Shown here: positions 1 to 5,334 of the stretch, piece by piece
Layout: the number at the start of each line of letters is the position of its first letter
Position numbering within the stretch: position 1 is the stretch's first letter
Assembly (NCBI GenBank): GCA_018812885.1
Contig: JAHJCW010000309.1
Span: 1 to 5,829, forward strand
Direction of reading: 5' to 3'
Source: a bacterium
GTDB taxonomy: Bacteria > Fidelibacterota > Marinisomatia > Marinisomatales > JAHJCW01
Length of the DNA: 5,829 bases
The notes under the pieces: model-generated
Seen by the model: only the letters and a program-made list of their open reading frames with translations
Told to the model about the DNA's origin: nothing
The model's database searches: none
Position numbers and translations under genes: made by a program

Positions 1-357
1 ACCATTTAATCCTACCATAATACCTAATATTGATGCGATTCCCTTTCCGCCTTTAAATTTCATAAAGACCGGATAAATATGTCCGACCATTGCCATAACC
101 CCCGCCAATACTGCTAGATTGGTATTGCCGTTAGTGATATATTTTATTATCCACATTGCCACCGCTGCTTTCAAAGCATCGATTAAAAATGTTGCAGCGC
201 CGAATTTCCAACCCATCACGATTACGGCGTTAGAGGCTCCGGCATTAGACGTGCCTTTTTCTCTGATATCAATTCCTTTGAATGCCTTTCCCAAGATATA
301 CGAGGCATTGATATTTCCCAAAAGATATCCGATTATTATTGCTAAAAGTATATTCAT
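1..357 (-). CDS. plsY: PlsY-family glycerol-3-phosphate acyltransferase, N-terminal part (3' end outside window)
   Basis: PlsY enzymes are inner-membrane proteins that transfer an acyl group from acyl-phosphate to glycerol-3-phosphate, the first acylation in phospholipid synthesis. The minus-strand frame gives 119 codons from ATG at 357-355 and runs open off the left edge, so roughly the last 40% of a usual ~200-residue protein is missing. Seen directly: hydrophobic segments at about residues 2-22, 52-71 and 80-98, the family context DIREKG at 30-35, and a well-kept motif 2, GHIYPVFMKFKGGKG (92-106), the glycine-rich glycerol-3-phosphate-binding loop. The start is set by GAGGAG just upstream; an in-frame stop lies 5 codons further up with no other start between. 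Oddity: motif 1 reads GTSNAGASN (35-43), with Thr36 where the family has Ser and Ile46 where it has Arg, so it may be a divergent paralogue rather than the main PlsY. Family membership is secure; catalytic activity is uncertain. It is transcribed divergently from phoH. Confidence 0.82.
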   Translation of the reverse strand, partial: MNILLAIIIGYLLGNINASYILGKAFKGIDIREKGTSNAGASNAVIVMGWKFGAATFLIDALKAAVAMWIIKYITNGNTNLAVLAGVMAMVGHIYPVFMKFKGGKGIASILGIMVGLNG

Positions 358-360
358 ATT

Positions 361-366
361 CTCCTC
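361..366 (-). promoter_or_regulatory. Ribosome binding site of the plsY-like gene
   Basis: Read on the minus strand this is GAGGAG, three bases before the ATG at 357-355. The spacing is short, but it is the only purine-rich site near the only available start, so it supports that start. Confidence 0.6.
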
Positions 367-431
367 AGTTTGCTAAAATTACTATTCGAAAAGTAAAAAT
401 TCCATTTTTAAAATATTGTATGCAAAAGATT

Positions 432-455
432 GTAATAAGTAATACATTTTATTAC
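432..455. repeat. Short inverted repeat in the plsY/phoH divergent spacer
   Basis: GTAATAA (432-438) and TTATTAC (449-455) are perfect 7-base arms around a 10-base spacer, inside the AT-rich region between two divergently transcribed genes. It could be a protein-binding site acting on either gene. AT-only-like arms of this length also occur by chance, so the call is weak. Confidence 0.3.
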
Positions 456-529
456 GGATTTTATTTGTGTCGTAGAAAATCTCATTGTATTTTAAATTAT
501 TGGTACAAAATTAACTAATAAAATATAGA

Positions 530-1468
530 ATGAAAAAGACTATTGAATTAAAAGGCGTTGATCTGCAAAGTCTGCTTGGGGTAGGTGATGTACATCTAAG
601 ATTGATAGAAAATTCCTTTCCCGGGCAAATTATTGTCAGAGGTGATAACATACATTTAGACGGTGTTGAGAAGGATATCAATACTGTACACGATGTATTT
701 CATGAAATGATTCAGACCCTTAATCGTAAAGGGAGCTTAACGAAAAAAGACGTTCATCAATTAATAAATATATCAAATGTTGAAAATGGCAATATTCAAG
801 AAAAAACCGAAAATGTAATTCATTACGGTAGAAAAGGCGCAATTCGATCGCGAACGGTTGGTCAAGAGGAATACATAAGAATTGTTCGTGAAAACGATAT
901 TGTTTTTAGCATCGGTCCGGCTGGAACGGGCAAAACTTACATTGCGGTTGCGTTTGCGGTGGCGGCTTTGGAAAGTCATCAAGTCGACAGCATTGTCTTA
1001 TGCCGTCCAGCTGTAGAAGCTGGTGAAAACCTTGGTTTTTTACCGGGTGATCTCCAGGAAAAAGTGGATCCATATTTAACGCCTCTTTATGACGCTTTAC
1101 ACGATATGGTACTGCAAACAAAGCTAAAACCGTTGCTTGCAAAAAAAATCATCGAAATTGTACCTTTAGCTTATATGCGCGGACGAACCCTTAACAATGC
1201 ATTTCTAATTTTAGACGAAGCTCAAAACGCCACAGCGATGCAAATGAAGATGTTTCTTACTAGATTAGGAGTTAATTCACAGGCAATCATAACCGGCGAT
1301 GTAACGCAAATTGATCTTCCGAAAAATGTAGATTCCGGTCTTATACAAGCTGCTAATATTTTGCAAAATATAGATGGAATTGGATTTGCTACGTTAACTG
1401 AAACTGATGTAGTAAGACACCAATTGGTAAGAGAAATTATTAAAGCGTACGAAAAGGAATTGGAGTGA
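530..1468 (+). CDS. phoH: PhoH/YbeZ-family P-loop NTPase
   Basis: This is a complete 312-residue PhoH-like protein, a cytoplasmic nucleotide-binding protein of the YbeZ type. Family members have an ATPase/helicase-like fold and are linked to RNA and ribosome metabolism, often with the endonuclease YbeY; the exact job is not settled. Visible order: a short N-terminal domain (about 1-90) typical of YbeZ; Walker A GPAGTGKT (129-136); the family block LGFLPGDLQEKVDPY (168-182); MRGRT (216-220); Walker B FLILDEAQN (225-233); the ITGDVTQIDLP strand (254-264); and a C-terminal DVVRHQLV segment (293-300) with a conserved Arg. The length is normal for the family and all core motifs are intact. No Shine-Dalgarno is visible upstream; the leader is A/T only around the ATG. 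No ybeY follows, since the next 497 bases are non-coding, so phoH looks like a single-gene unit. Confidence 0.95.
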   Translation: MKKTIELKGVDLQSLLGVGDVHLRLIENSFPGQIIVRGDNIHLDGVEKDINTVHDVFHEMIQTLNRKGSLTKKDVHQLINISNVENGNIQEKTENVIHYGRKGAIRSRTVGQEEYIRIVRENDIVFSIGPAGTGKTYIAVAFAVAALESHQVDSIVLCRPAVEAGENLGFLPGDLQEKVDPYLTPLYDALHDMVLQTKLKPLLAKKIIEIVPLAYMRGRTLNNAFLILDEAQNATAMQMKMFLTRLGVNSQAIITGDVTQIDLPKNVDSGLIQAANILQNIDGIGFATLTETDVVRHQLVREIIKAYEKELE

Positions 1469-1483
1469 ATTTCCCTCTTTTAT

Positions 1484-1550
1484 TTATCATTCTGCCTTTA
1501 GTGTGGAATCCACAATTTAAAATGGATACCCGCCTCCGCGGGTATGATAA
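1484..1550. repeat. Extragenic palindromic module 1 (terminal inverted repeats TTATCAT/ATGATAA)
   Basis: The 67-base segment begins with TTATCAT (1484-1490) and ends with its exact reverse complement ATGATAA (1544-1550). Inside, GGAATCC (1505-1511) and GGATACC (1524-1530) are imperfect inverted copies. The right half contains a tight hairpin: ATACCCGC (1526-1533), loop CTCC, GCGGGTAT (1538-1545). This G+C-rich core stands out in AT-rich DNA and resembles dispersed extragenic repeats seen across many Bacteroidota-related genomes. The hairpin lies 58 bases after phoH and could help end its transcript, but the nearest T-run (1555-1559) is nine bases beyond the stem. Confidence 0.6.
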
Positions 1551-1556
1551 CCTATT

Positions 1557-1683
1557 TTTGTCATCCTCGAAGGAACATGGCAACTGAAGGATCCAACAAA
1601 ATCACATCACCAAAAACCCTCAAGGACATAAAGACCTTGAGGGTTTGATATAATGAATTCTTCACTCCGTTCAGTATGACAAA
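1557..1683. repeat. Extragenic palindromic module 2 (terminal inverted repeats TTTGTCAT/ATGACAAA)
   Basis: The 127-base segment begins with TTTGTCAT (1557-1564) and ends with the exact reverse complement ATGACAAA (1676-1683). The similarity continues inward imperfectly, CCT on the left against ACT on the right. Ends of the type GTCATcCT...TTCACTCCGTTCAGTATGAC are characteristic of non-coding dispersed repeats that I associate with Bacteroidota-like genomes; that link is from memory. The ends resemble those of module 1 (TT-x-TCAT), so the two look like neighbouring copies of one family. The element has no coding capacity and encloses a separate 12-bp hairpin at 1614-1646. Confidence 0.55.
1614..1646. 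terminator. Perfect 12-bp hairpin, possible bidirectional terminator
   Basis: AAACCCTCAAGG (1614-1625) pairs fully with CCTTGAGGGTTT (1635-1646) around a 9-base loop ACATAAAGA. The stem is flanked by A5 on the left, reading through into the stem, and ends in TTT on the right, as expected for a factor-independent terminator. On the plus strand the T-tract is only three bases before GATATAAT; on the minus strand it is five. It lies 145 bases after phoH and is the best terminator candidate for it. It could instead be only the core of the surrounding repeat. Confidence 0.45.
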
Positions 1684-1719
1684 TTCAATGGTTTTTATAT
1701 AAGCAATTGTTAATATTTA

Positions 1720-1753
1720 AACCTTGCGAAGGTTTTAAACCCTTCGCAAGGTT
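1720..1753. repeat. Perfect 13-bp palindrome with self-palindromic left arm
   Basis: AACCTTGCGAAGG (1720-1732) is the exact reverse complement of CCTTCGCAAGGTT (1741-1753), with an 8-base loop TTTTAAAC. The left arm plus two loop bases is itself a palindrome, AACCTT-GCG-AAGGTT (1720-1734). The right arm can also fold locally as CCTT-CGC-AAGG (1741-1751). The single strand can therefore form either one long hairpin or two small ones. No T-run follows on the plus strand (TATTTCTATAAA is next), so terminator function is possible but not favoured. It is probably a dispersed repeat unit. Confidence 0.6.
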
Positions 1754-1811
1754 ATTTCTATAAATTATACCTTTTTCAAATCTGAATTATTGGTAATTTA
1801 TATATCTAAAT

Positions 1812-1844
1812 ATGAACTCAATTAAAATATTTTGAAGAGTTCAT
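1812..1844. promoter_or_regulatory. Operator-like inverted repeat upstream of the thiolase operon
   Basis: ATGAACTC (1812-1819) and GAGTTCAT (1837-1844) are perfect 8-base arms around 17 bases. The AT-only palindrome AAAATATTTT (1824-1833) sits almost exactly at the centre. The end is 121 bases before the thiolase ATG. The arrangement suits a dimeric regulator binding upstream of, or near, the operon promoter. No regulator gene lies in this window to match it with, so function is inferred from symmetry and position only. Confidence 0.35.
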
Positions 1845-1954
1845 TTATGGTTAATGTAATGCTGAAATATATAAGTTACTTGAATCCGAAAATTAGCGAA
1901 TTTCATTTCGTGTCCACTAATTATTCACACAAATTAATTAAATCAAAAAATCAT

Positions 1955-1961
1955 AAGGAAG
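1955..1961 (+). promoter_or_regulatory. Ribosome binding site of the thiolase gene
   Basis: AAGGAAG lies four bases before the ATG at 1966. It fixes that ATG as the start and marks the translational beginning of the four-gene operon. Confidence 0.7.
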
Positions 1962-1965
1962 ATTC

Positions 1966-3153
1966 ATGTCTGATTTAAGAGAAGTAGTTATTGTATCCGC
2001 TAAACGCACACCGGTTGGTTCTTTCCAAGGAGTTTTATCAACTGTACCCGCACCTAAGTTAGGTAGTATTGTTATTAAAAGTATTCTTGATGAAACCAAA
2101 ATCGATCCAAAAGAAATTGATGAAGTAATAATGGGTTGCGTGCTTCCTGCAGGTCAGGGTCAAGCACCTGCTCGACAAGCTGCATTGGGTGCCGGATTGC
2201 CTAATTCAGTTGAGTGTATGACAATCAACAAAGTATGTGGTTCAGGTATGAAATCTGCAATGTTAGCCGCACAAGCAATACAAGTTGGCGATGCCGAAGT
2301 GATCATCGCGGGTGGCATGGAAAATATGAGTTTAGCGCCATATCTATTACCAAAGGCACGTACCGGTTATAGAATGGGAAATGGAAAGTTGATTGATTCG
2401 ATGGTTAATGATGGACTGTGGGATGTGTATAATAATATTCACATGGGCAATTGTGCTGAACTATGCGCTAAAGAGCGAAAATACTCGCGTGAAGCACAAG
2501 ATAAATTGGCAATAGAATCTTATAAACGTGCGCAAGCTGCAATAAAAAATGGTTCATTTGATGCTGAGATTATTCACGTTGAAATGCCACAACGCAAAGG
2601 TAACCCAATTATTGTAAATCAAGATGAGGAACCGGGCAGGACTAATTTTGAAAAAATTCCAAAACTACGACCGGCTTTCGATAAAGATGGAACAATTACA
2701 GCTGCCAATGCCTCCAAAATCAATGATGGGGCTGCGGCGATTTTGATTATGTCAAAAGAGAAAGCGAAACAATTGAATTTAAAACCAATGGTAAAAATAA
2801 TTTCGCAAGCATCAGCAGCGCAGGCACCGGAATGGTTCACTACTGCACCAAGTAAGGCAATTGCAAAAGCATTAAAGAAAGCAAAATTAAACGCCGAAGA
2901 TATTGATTTATGGGAGATCAATGAAGCATTTGCGCCGGTGGCTATGGCAGCAATTGATGATTTTAAACTTGACATAAAAAAGGTAAATATAAATGGCGGG
3001 GCAATTGCGATTGGTCATCCAATTGGAGCATCTGGAGCTAGAATATTTACAACTTTGTTACATGCTATGAAAAAACAAAATGCTAAATTTGGGCTGGCAA
3101 CTTTATGCATCGGAGGCGGTGAAGCCTCCGCAATAATTGTAGAGAGGATTTAA
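1966..3153 (+). CDS. Acetyl-CoA C-acetyltransferase (thiolase family)
   Basis: This 395-residue cytoplasmic enzyme should catalyse reversible thiolysis of acetoacetyl-CoA, or a close relative, to two acyl-CoA molecules. Length and sequence fit the acetyl-CoA acetyltransferase group (AtoB/ThlA/PhaA/ACAT1) better than long-chain FadA. All catalytic parts are visible: the nucleophile Cys91 in NKVCGSGMKS, NEAFAPVA (319-326), His351 in GHPIGASGAR (350-359), and Cys381 in CIGGGEAS. HMGNCAE (159-165) corresponds to the HMG-x-x-AE stretch with the substrate-pocket Met of biosynthetic thiolases. Phe291 in PEWFTTAP falls where ACAT1, which also cleaves 2-methylacetoacetyl-CoA, has a Phe; this hints at but does not prove branched substrates. 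The gene is first in a compact operon, and its stop overlaps the next start by one base (TAATG). Family assignment is firm; the physiological substrate is not. Confidence 0.93.
   Translation: MSDLREVVIVSAKRTPVGSFQGVLSTVPAPKLGSIVIKSILDETKIDPKEIDEVIMGCVLPAGQGQAPARQAALGAGLPNSVECMTINKVCGSGMKSAMLAAQAIQVGDAEVIIAGGMENMSLAPYLLPKARTGYRMGNGKLIDSMVNDGLWDVYNNIHMGNCAELCAKERKYSREAQDKLAIESYKRAQAAIKNGSFDAEIIHVEMPQRKGNPIIVNQDEEPGRTNFEKIPKLRPAFDKDGTITAANASKINDGAAAILIMSKEKAKQLNLKPMVKIISQASAAQAPEWFTTAPSKAIAKALKKAKLNAEDIDLWEINEAFAPVAMAAIDDFKLDIKKVNINGGAIAIGHPIGASGARIFTTLLHAMKKQNAKFGLATLCIGGGEASAIIVERI
3141..3148 (+). promoter_or_regulatory. Ribosome binding site of the acyl-CoA dehydrogenase, inside the thiolase gene
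   Basis: AGAGAGGA lies inside the last codons of the thiolase gene, four bases before the ATG at 3153. With the TAATG stop-start overlap it points to translational coupling of the two genes. Confidence 0.6.
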
Positions 3154-4295
3154 TGGATTTTAAATTAACTGAAGAACAAGAACTTATTAAAAAGACGGCG
3201 CGAAAATTTGCCATTGAACATCTTGAACCGGGCGTGATTGAACGTGATGATTTAGCCAAAACTCCTTATGAACAAATAAAAATGATGGGTGAGTTAGGAT
3301 TCTTAGGAATGATGGTCCCCGAAGAGTGGAACGGTGCGGGAATGGATGCGGTTAGTTATGTTGTTGCAATGGAGGAAATTTCTCGAATTGATGCATCTGC
3401 CGGAGTTATAATGTCGGTAAACAATTCCTTAGTTTGTCAGATATTTTTAGATTGGGCAAATGATGCTCAACGCCAAAAATATCTTACTAAACTTGCGACC
3501 GGGGAGTACATTGGGGCATTCAGTTTGAGTGAACCACAATCGGGTTCGGATGCAAGTAATATGCACACATTTGCCGAAAAAGATGGTGATAGTTATATTT
3601 TAAATGGCACAAAAAATTGGATAACAAATGGCTTAACGAGTGACGTGCTAATGGTAATGGTACCTACGACCAAAGGGATTGGTTATAAAGGAATATCATG
3701 TTTTATTATTGAGAGTGGAATACCGGGATTTTCACGGGGTGCTAAAGAAAATAAATTAGGTATAAGAGGTTCGGAAACTTGTGAAATATATTTTGATAAT
3801 TGCCGGGTACCGGCTGAAAATATGGTAAATGAAGCAGGTCAGGGCTTTCGTATTGCAATGAAAACTCTGAACGGTGGTCGGATAGGTATAGCGGCACAAG
3901 CTTTGGGAATTGCACAAGCCGCTTTGGAAAAGAGCGTTGCATACGCAAAAGAAAGAAAACAATTTGGCAAAACAATTGGTACATTTGGTGCAATACAATC
4001 TAAAATAGCCATAATGGCTACAAATATAGAGGCATCTCGACTTTTAACATTACATGCTGCACAATTGAAAGATGAACACAAATCTTACGCCAAAGAAGCC
4101 GCGATGGCTAAACAATTTGCATCGCAAACTGCAGTAGATGCTGCTCGTGAATGTGTACAAATTCATGGCGGCTACGGTTACATGCAGGAATATGGCGTCG
4201 AAAGATTAATGCGCGATGCTAAAATAACACAAATTTATGAAGGAACTTCAGAAATACAAGAAGTTGTTATCGCAAGATCAATTATGGAGGAATAG
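3153..4295 (+). CDS. Acyl-CoA dehydrogenase, short-chain/branched-chain type
   Basis: This is a complete 380-residue FAD-dependent acyl-CoA dehydrogenase, which introduces the alpha-beta double bond into an acyl-CoA and passes electrons to electron-transfer flavoprotein. Domains run in the normal order: N-terminal helical domain (1-120), central beta domain with signature GAFSLSEPQSGSDA (121-134) and the NGTKNWITNG flavin-contact strand (151-160), and C-terminal helices with RKQFG (268-272) and QIHGGYGYMQEYG (336-348). The catalytic base is Glu363 in IYEGTSEIQ, the position used by butyryl-CoA and medium-chain dehydrogenases. Isovaleryl-CoA and long-chain enzymes place it elsewhere, so those specificities are less likely. 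A short-chain or 2-methyl-branched substrate fits best, but chain length cannot be read reliably from sequence alone. It sits between thiolase and ilvE, with a one-base overlap before and a one-base gap after; no etfAB is in the window. Confidence 0.93.
   Translation: MDFKLTEEQELIKKTARKFAIEHLEPGVIERDDLAKTPYEQIKMMGELGFLGMMVPEEWNGAGMDAVSYVVAMEEISRIDASAGVIMSVNNSLVCQIFLDWANDAQRQKYLTKLATGEYIGAFSLSEPQSGSDASNMHTFAEKDGDSYILNGTKNWITNGLTSDVLMVMVPTTKGIGYKGISCFIIESGIPGFSRGAKENKLGIRGSETCEIYFDNCRVPAENMVNEAGQGFRIAMKTLNGGRIGIAAQALGIAQAALEKSVAYAKERKQFGKTIGTFGAIQSKIAIMATNIEASRLLTLHAAQLKDEHKSYAKEAAMAKQFASQTAVDAARECVQIHGGYGYMQEYGVERLMRDAKITQIYEGTSEIQEVVIARSIMEE
4286..4292 (+). promoter_or_regulatory. Strong ribosome binding site deciding the ilvE start
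   Basis: GGAGGAA lies four bases before the ATG at 4297, inside the last codons of the acyl-CoA dehydrogenase gene. It chooses this ATG over an in-frame ATG 60 bases upstream at 4237, which lies deep inside the dehydrogenase gene. Confidence 0.8.
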
Positions 4296-4296
4296 A

Positions 4297-5334
4297 ATGG
4301 TAGCAAAAGAAAAACAGTTGCAGAATATTAATTGGGATAAACTTACATTTAGTATCACACCGACTAGATCGATGTACGAAGCTCATTGTGAAATTGATGG
4401 AGAATGGGATGAAGGTAAACTCGTTTCTTACGGAAATGTAAGTATGTCTCCTGCTGCCGGAGTTTTAAATTATGGTCAAGGCATATTTGAGGGGATGAAA
4501 GCCTATCGATCTGCTAAAAACAGAGTTGTTTTGTTCCGTCCTGAAAAAAACGCATTAAGAGCAGCAACTTCGGCTGAGCGGGTATGTATTCCTCCCGTTC
4601 CCAAAAAAATGTTTATCGATGCTTGTAAACAAATCGTACGTGATAATATCGACTATGTACCTCCACGTGGAAAAGGAAGTTTATATTTACGTCCAGTTAT
4701 TTGGGGCACAGGTCCGGTTTTAGGAGTTGCACCTGCTCCGTCGTATACATTTTTAGTTTATGTATCACCTGTTGGTCCATATTTTAAATCGGGTGTTAAA
4801 TGTTTAAATCTGCGAATTACTAATCAATTTCATCGAGCTGCGCCAAAAGGAACAGGTGGGCATAAAGTTATTGGTAATTACGCTGCATCATTATTCCCAC
4901 GGAAGTTAGTAAAGAAAGCAGGATTTGATGATGCAATATATGTTAATGCAGCAAATGAAAAATTTATTGAAGAACTCGGTTCGGCAAATTTATTTGCCAT
5001 AAAAGACAATGTCTTGATGACTCCTTCTTTAGATGGTTCTATTTTACCTGGCATTACACGTGATTCAGTATTAATCATTGCCCGTGATTTATTACATATG
5101 GAAGTACGAGAACGAAGTATTGAAATCAAAGATTTTCTATGTGCAGATGAGGTATTCTGCAGTGGTACAGCTGTGGTAGTTACTCCTGTTGGAAAAATCA
5201 CTACGAATAATGCTGCAACTACTATTAATAAAAATAAAATAGGTCCTATCACAGAAAAAATACGAAAATTATTATTGGATATCCAAAGAGAGGAGATTGA
5301 AGATCCATTTGGATGGATTCACCCAATCAATTAG
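4297..5334 (+). CDS. ilvE: Branched-chain amino acid aminotransferase (fold-type IV, PLP)
   Basis: IlvE swaps the amino group between leucine, isoleucine or valine and 2-oxoglutarate in the cytoplasm. It serves both the last step of synthesis and the first of breakdown. From the ATG at 4297 the protein has 345 residues, the length of the larger BCAT group that resembles eukaryotic enzymes rather than the ~308-residue E. coli form. Visible motifs: NYGQGIFEGMKAYR (58-71), LFRPEKNALR (79-88), the PLP-binding lysine Lys190 in GGHKVIGNYAASL, the class-IV signature EELGSANLF (225-233) with Glu226 placed for the pyridine nitrogen, LPGITR (250-255), and the substrate-loop segment CSGTAVVVTPVG (288-299). 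The start one base after the dehydrogenase stop has a strong GGAGGAA site; a longer frame beginning at 4237 is rejected. Its end overlaps nusB. Its position behind thiolase and acyl-CoA dehydrogenase genes suggests catabolic use, but biosynthesis is not excluded. Confidence 0.95.
   Translation: MVAKEKQLQNINWDKLTFSITPTRSMYEAHCEIDGEWDEGKLVSYGNVSMSPAAGVLNYGQGIFEGMKAYRSAKNRVVLFRPEKNALRAATSAERVCIPPVPKKMFIDACKQIVRDNIDYVPPRGKGSLYLRPVIWGTGPVLGVAPAPSYTFLVYVSPVGPYFKSGVKCLNLRITNQFHRAAPKGTGGHKVIGNYAASLFPRKLVKKAGFDDAIYVNAANEKFIEELGSANLFAIKDNVLMTPSLDGSILPGITRDSVLIIARDLLHMEVRERSIEIKDFLCADEVFCSGTAVVVTPVGKITTNNAATTINKNKIGPITEKIRKLLLDIQREEIEDPFGWIHPIN

Larger units (their letters stand above)
1469..1965. other. 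Long non-coding intergenic region rich in inverted repeats
   Basis: No convincing gene lies in these 497 bases. The left two thirds (1484-1753) contain stacked palindromic elements, annotated separately. The right third (about 1760-1954) is strongly AT-rich, holds an operator-like inverted repeat at 1812-1844, and should contain the promoter of the thiolase operon, although no promoter hexamers stand out. One 43-codon open frame (1847-1978) overlaps the thiolase start and is treated as unproven. Confidence 0.8.

Noticed and set aside
119..376. Plus-strand 85-codon open frame opposite the plsY-like gene
   Set aside because: It is the complementary shadow of the minus-strand plsY-like coding sequence, which has motif 2, transmembrane segments and a ribosome binding site; the plus-strand frame has no recognisable features.
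367..529. Promoters for the plsY-like gene and phoH in the divergent spacer
   Set aside because: Candidate sites either have wrong spacing or miss key bases, so I did not annotate them, although promoters must be in or near here.
773..1142. Two minus-strand frames inside phoH
   Set aside because: Both lie opposite the Walker A region and the conserved core of phoH; there is no ribosome binding site and the translations have no protein-like pattern.
1484..1753. CRISPR array or riboswitch
   Set aside because: The repeats are inverted rather than regularly spaced direct repeats, and they do not form a conserved riboswitch-like arrangement; they also lie over 200 bases from the next start.
1760..1954. 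Specific promoter hexamers for the thiolase operon (for example TTGAAT at 1880)
   Set aside because: No convincing -10 element lies at the right spacing, and the Bacteroidota-type TAnnTTTG pattern was also not found cleanly. In such AT-rich DNA any call would be arbitrary.
2619..2975. Minus-strand open frame of 118 codons inside the thiolase gene
   Set aside because: It is antisense to the conserved C-terminal half of the thiolase; the Ala/Ser/Ile-rich translation is typical of reverse-complement shadow frames.
3742..4081. Three overlapping minus-strand frames inside the acyl-CoA dehydrogenase gene
   Set aside because: They overlap one another in different frames and lie opposite an intact conserved gene; they are shadows.
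4237..4296. A 20-residue N-terminal extension of ilvE starting at ATG 4237
   Set aside because: It lies wholly within the acyl-CoA dehydrogenase C-terminus around its catalytic Glu, has no family counterpart, and the strong GGAGGAA site points to ATG 4297.
4878..5252. Minus-strand open frame of 124 codons inside ilvE
   Set aside because: It is antisense to conserved ilvE motifs, has no start signal, and resembles no known protein.
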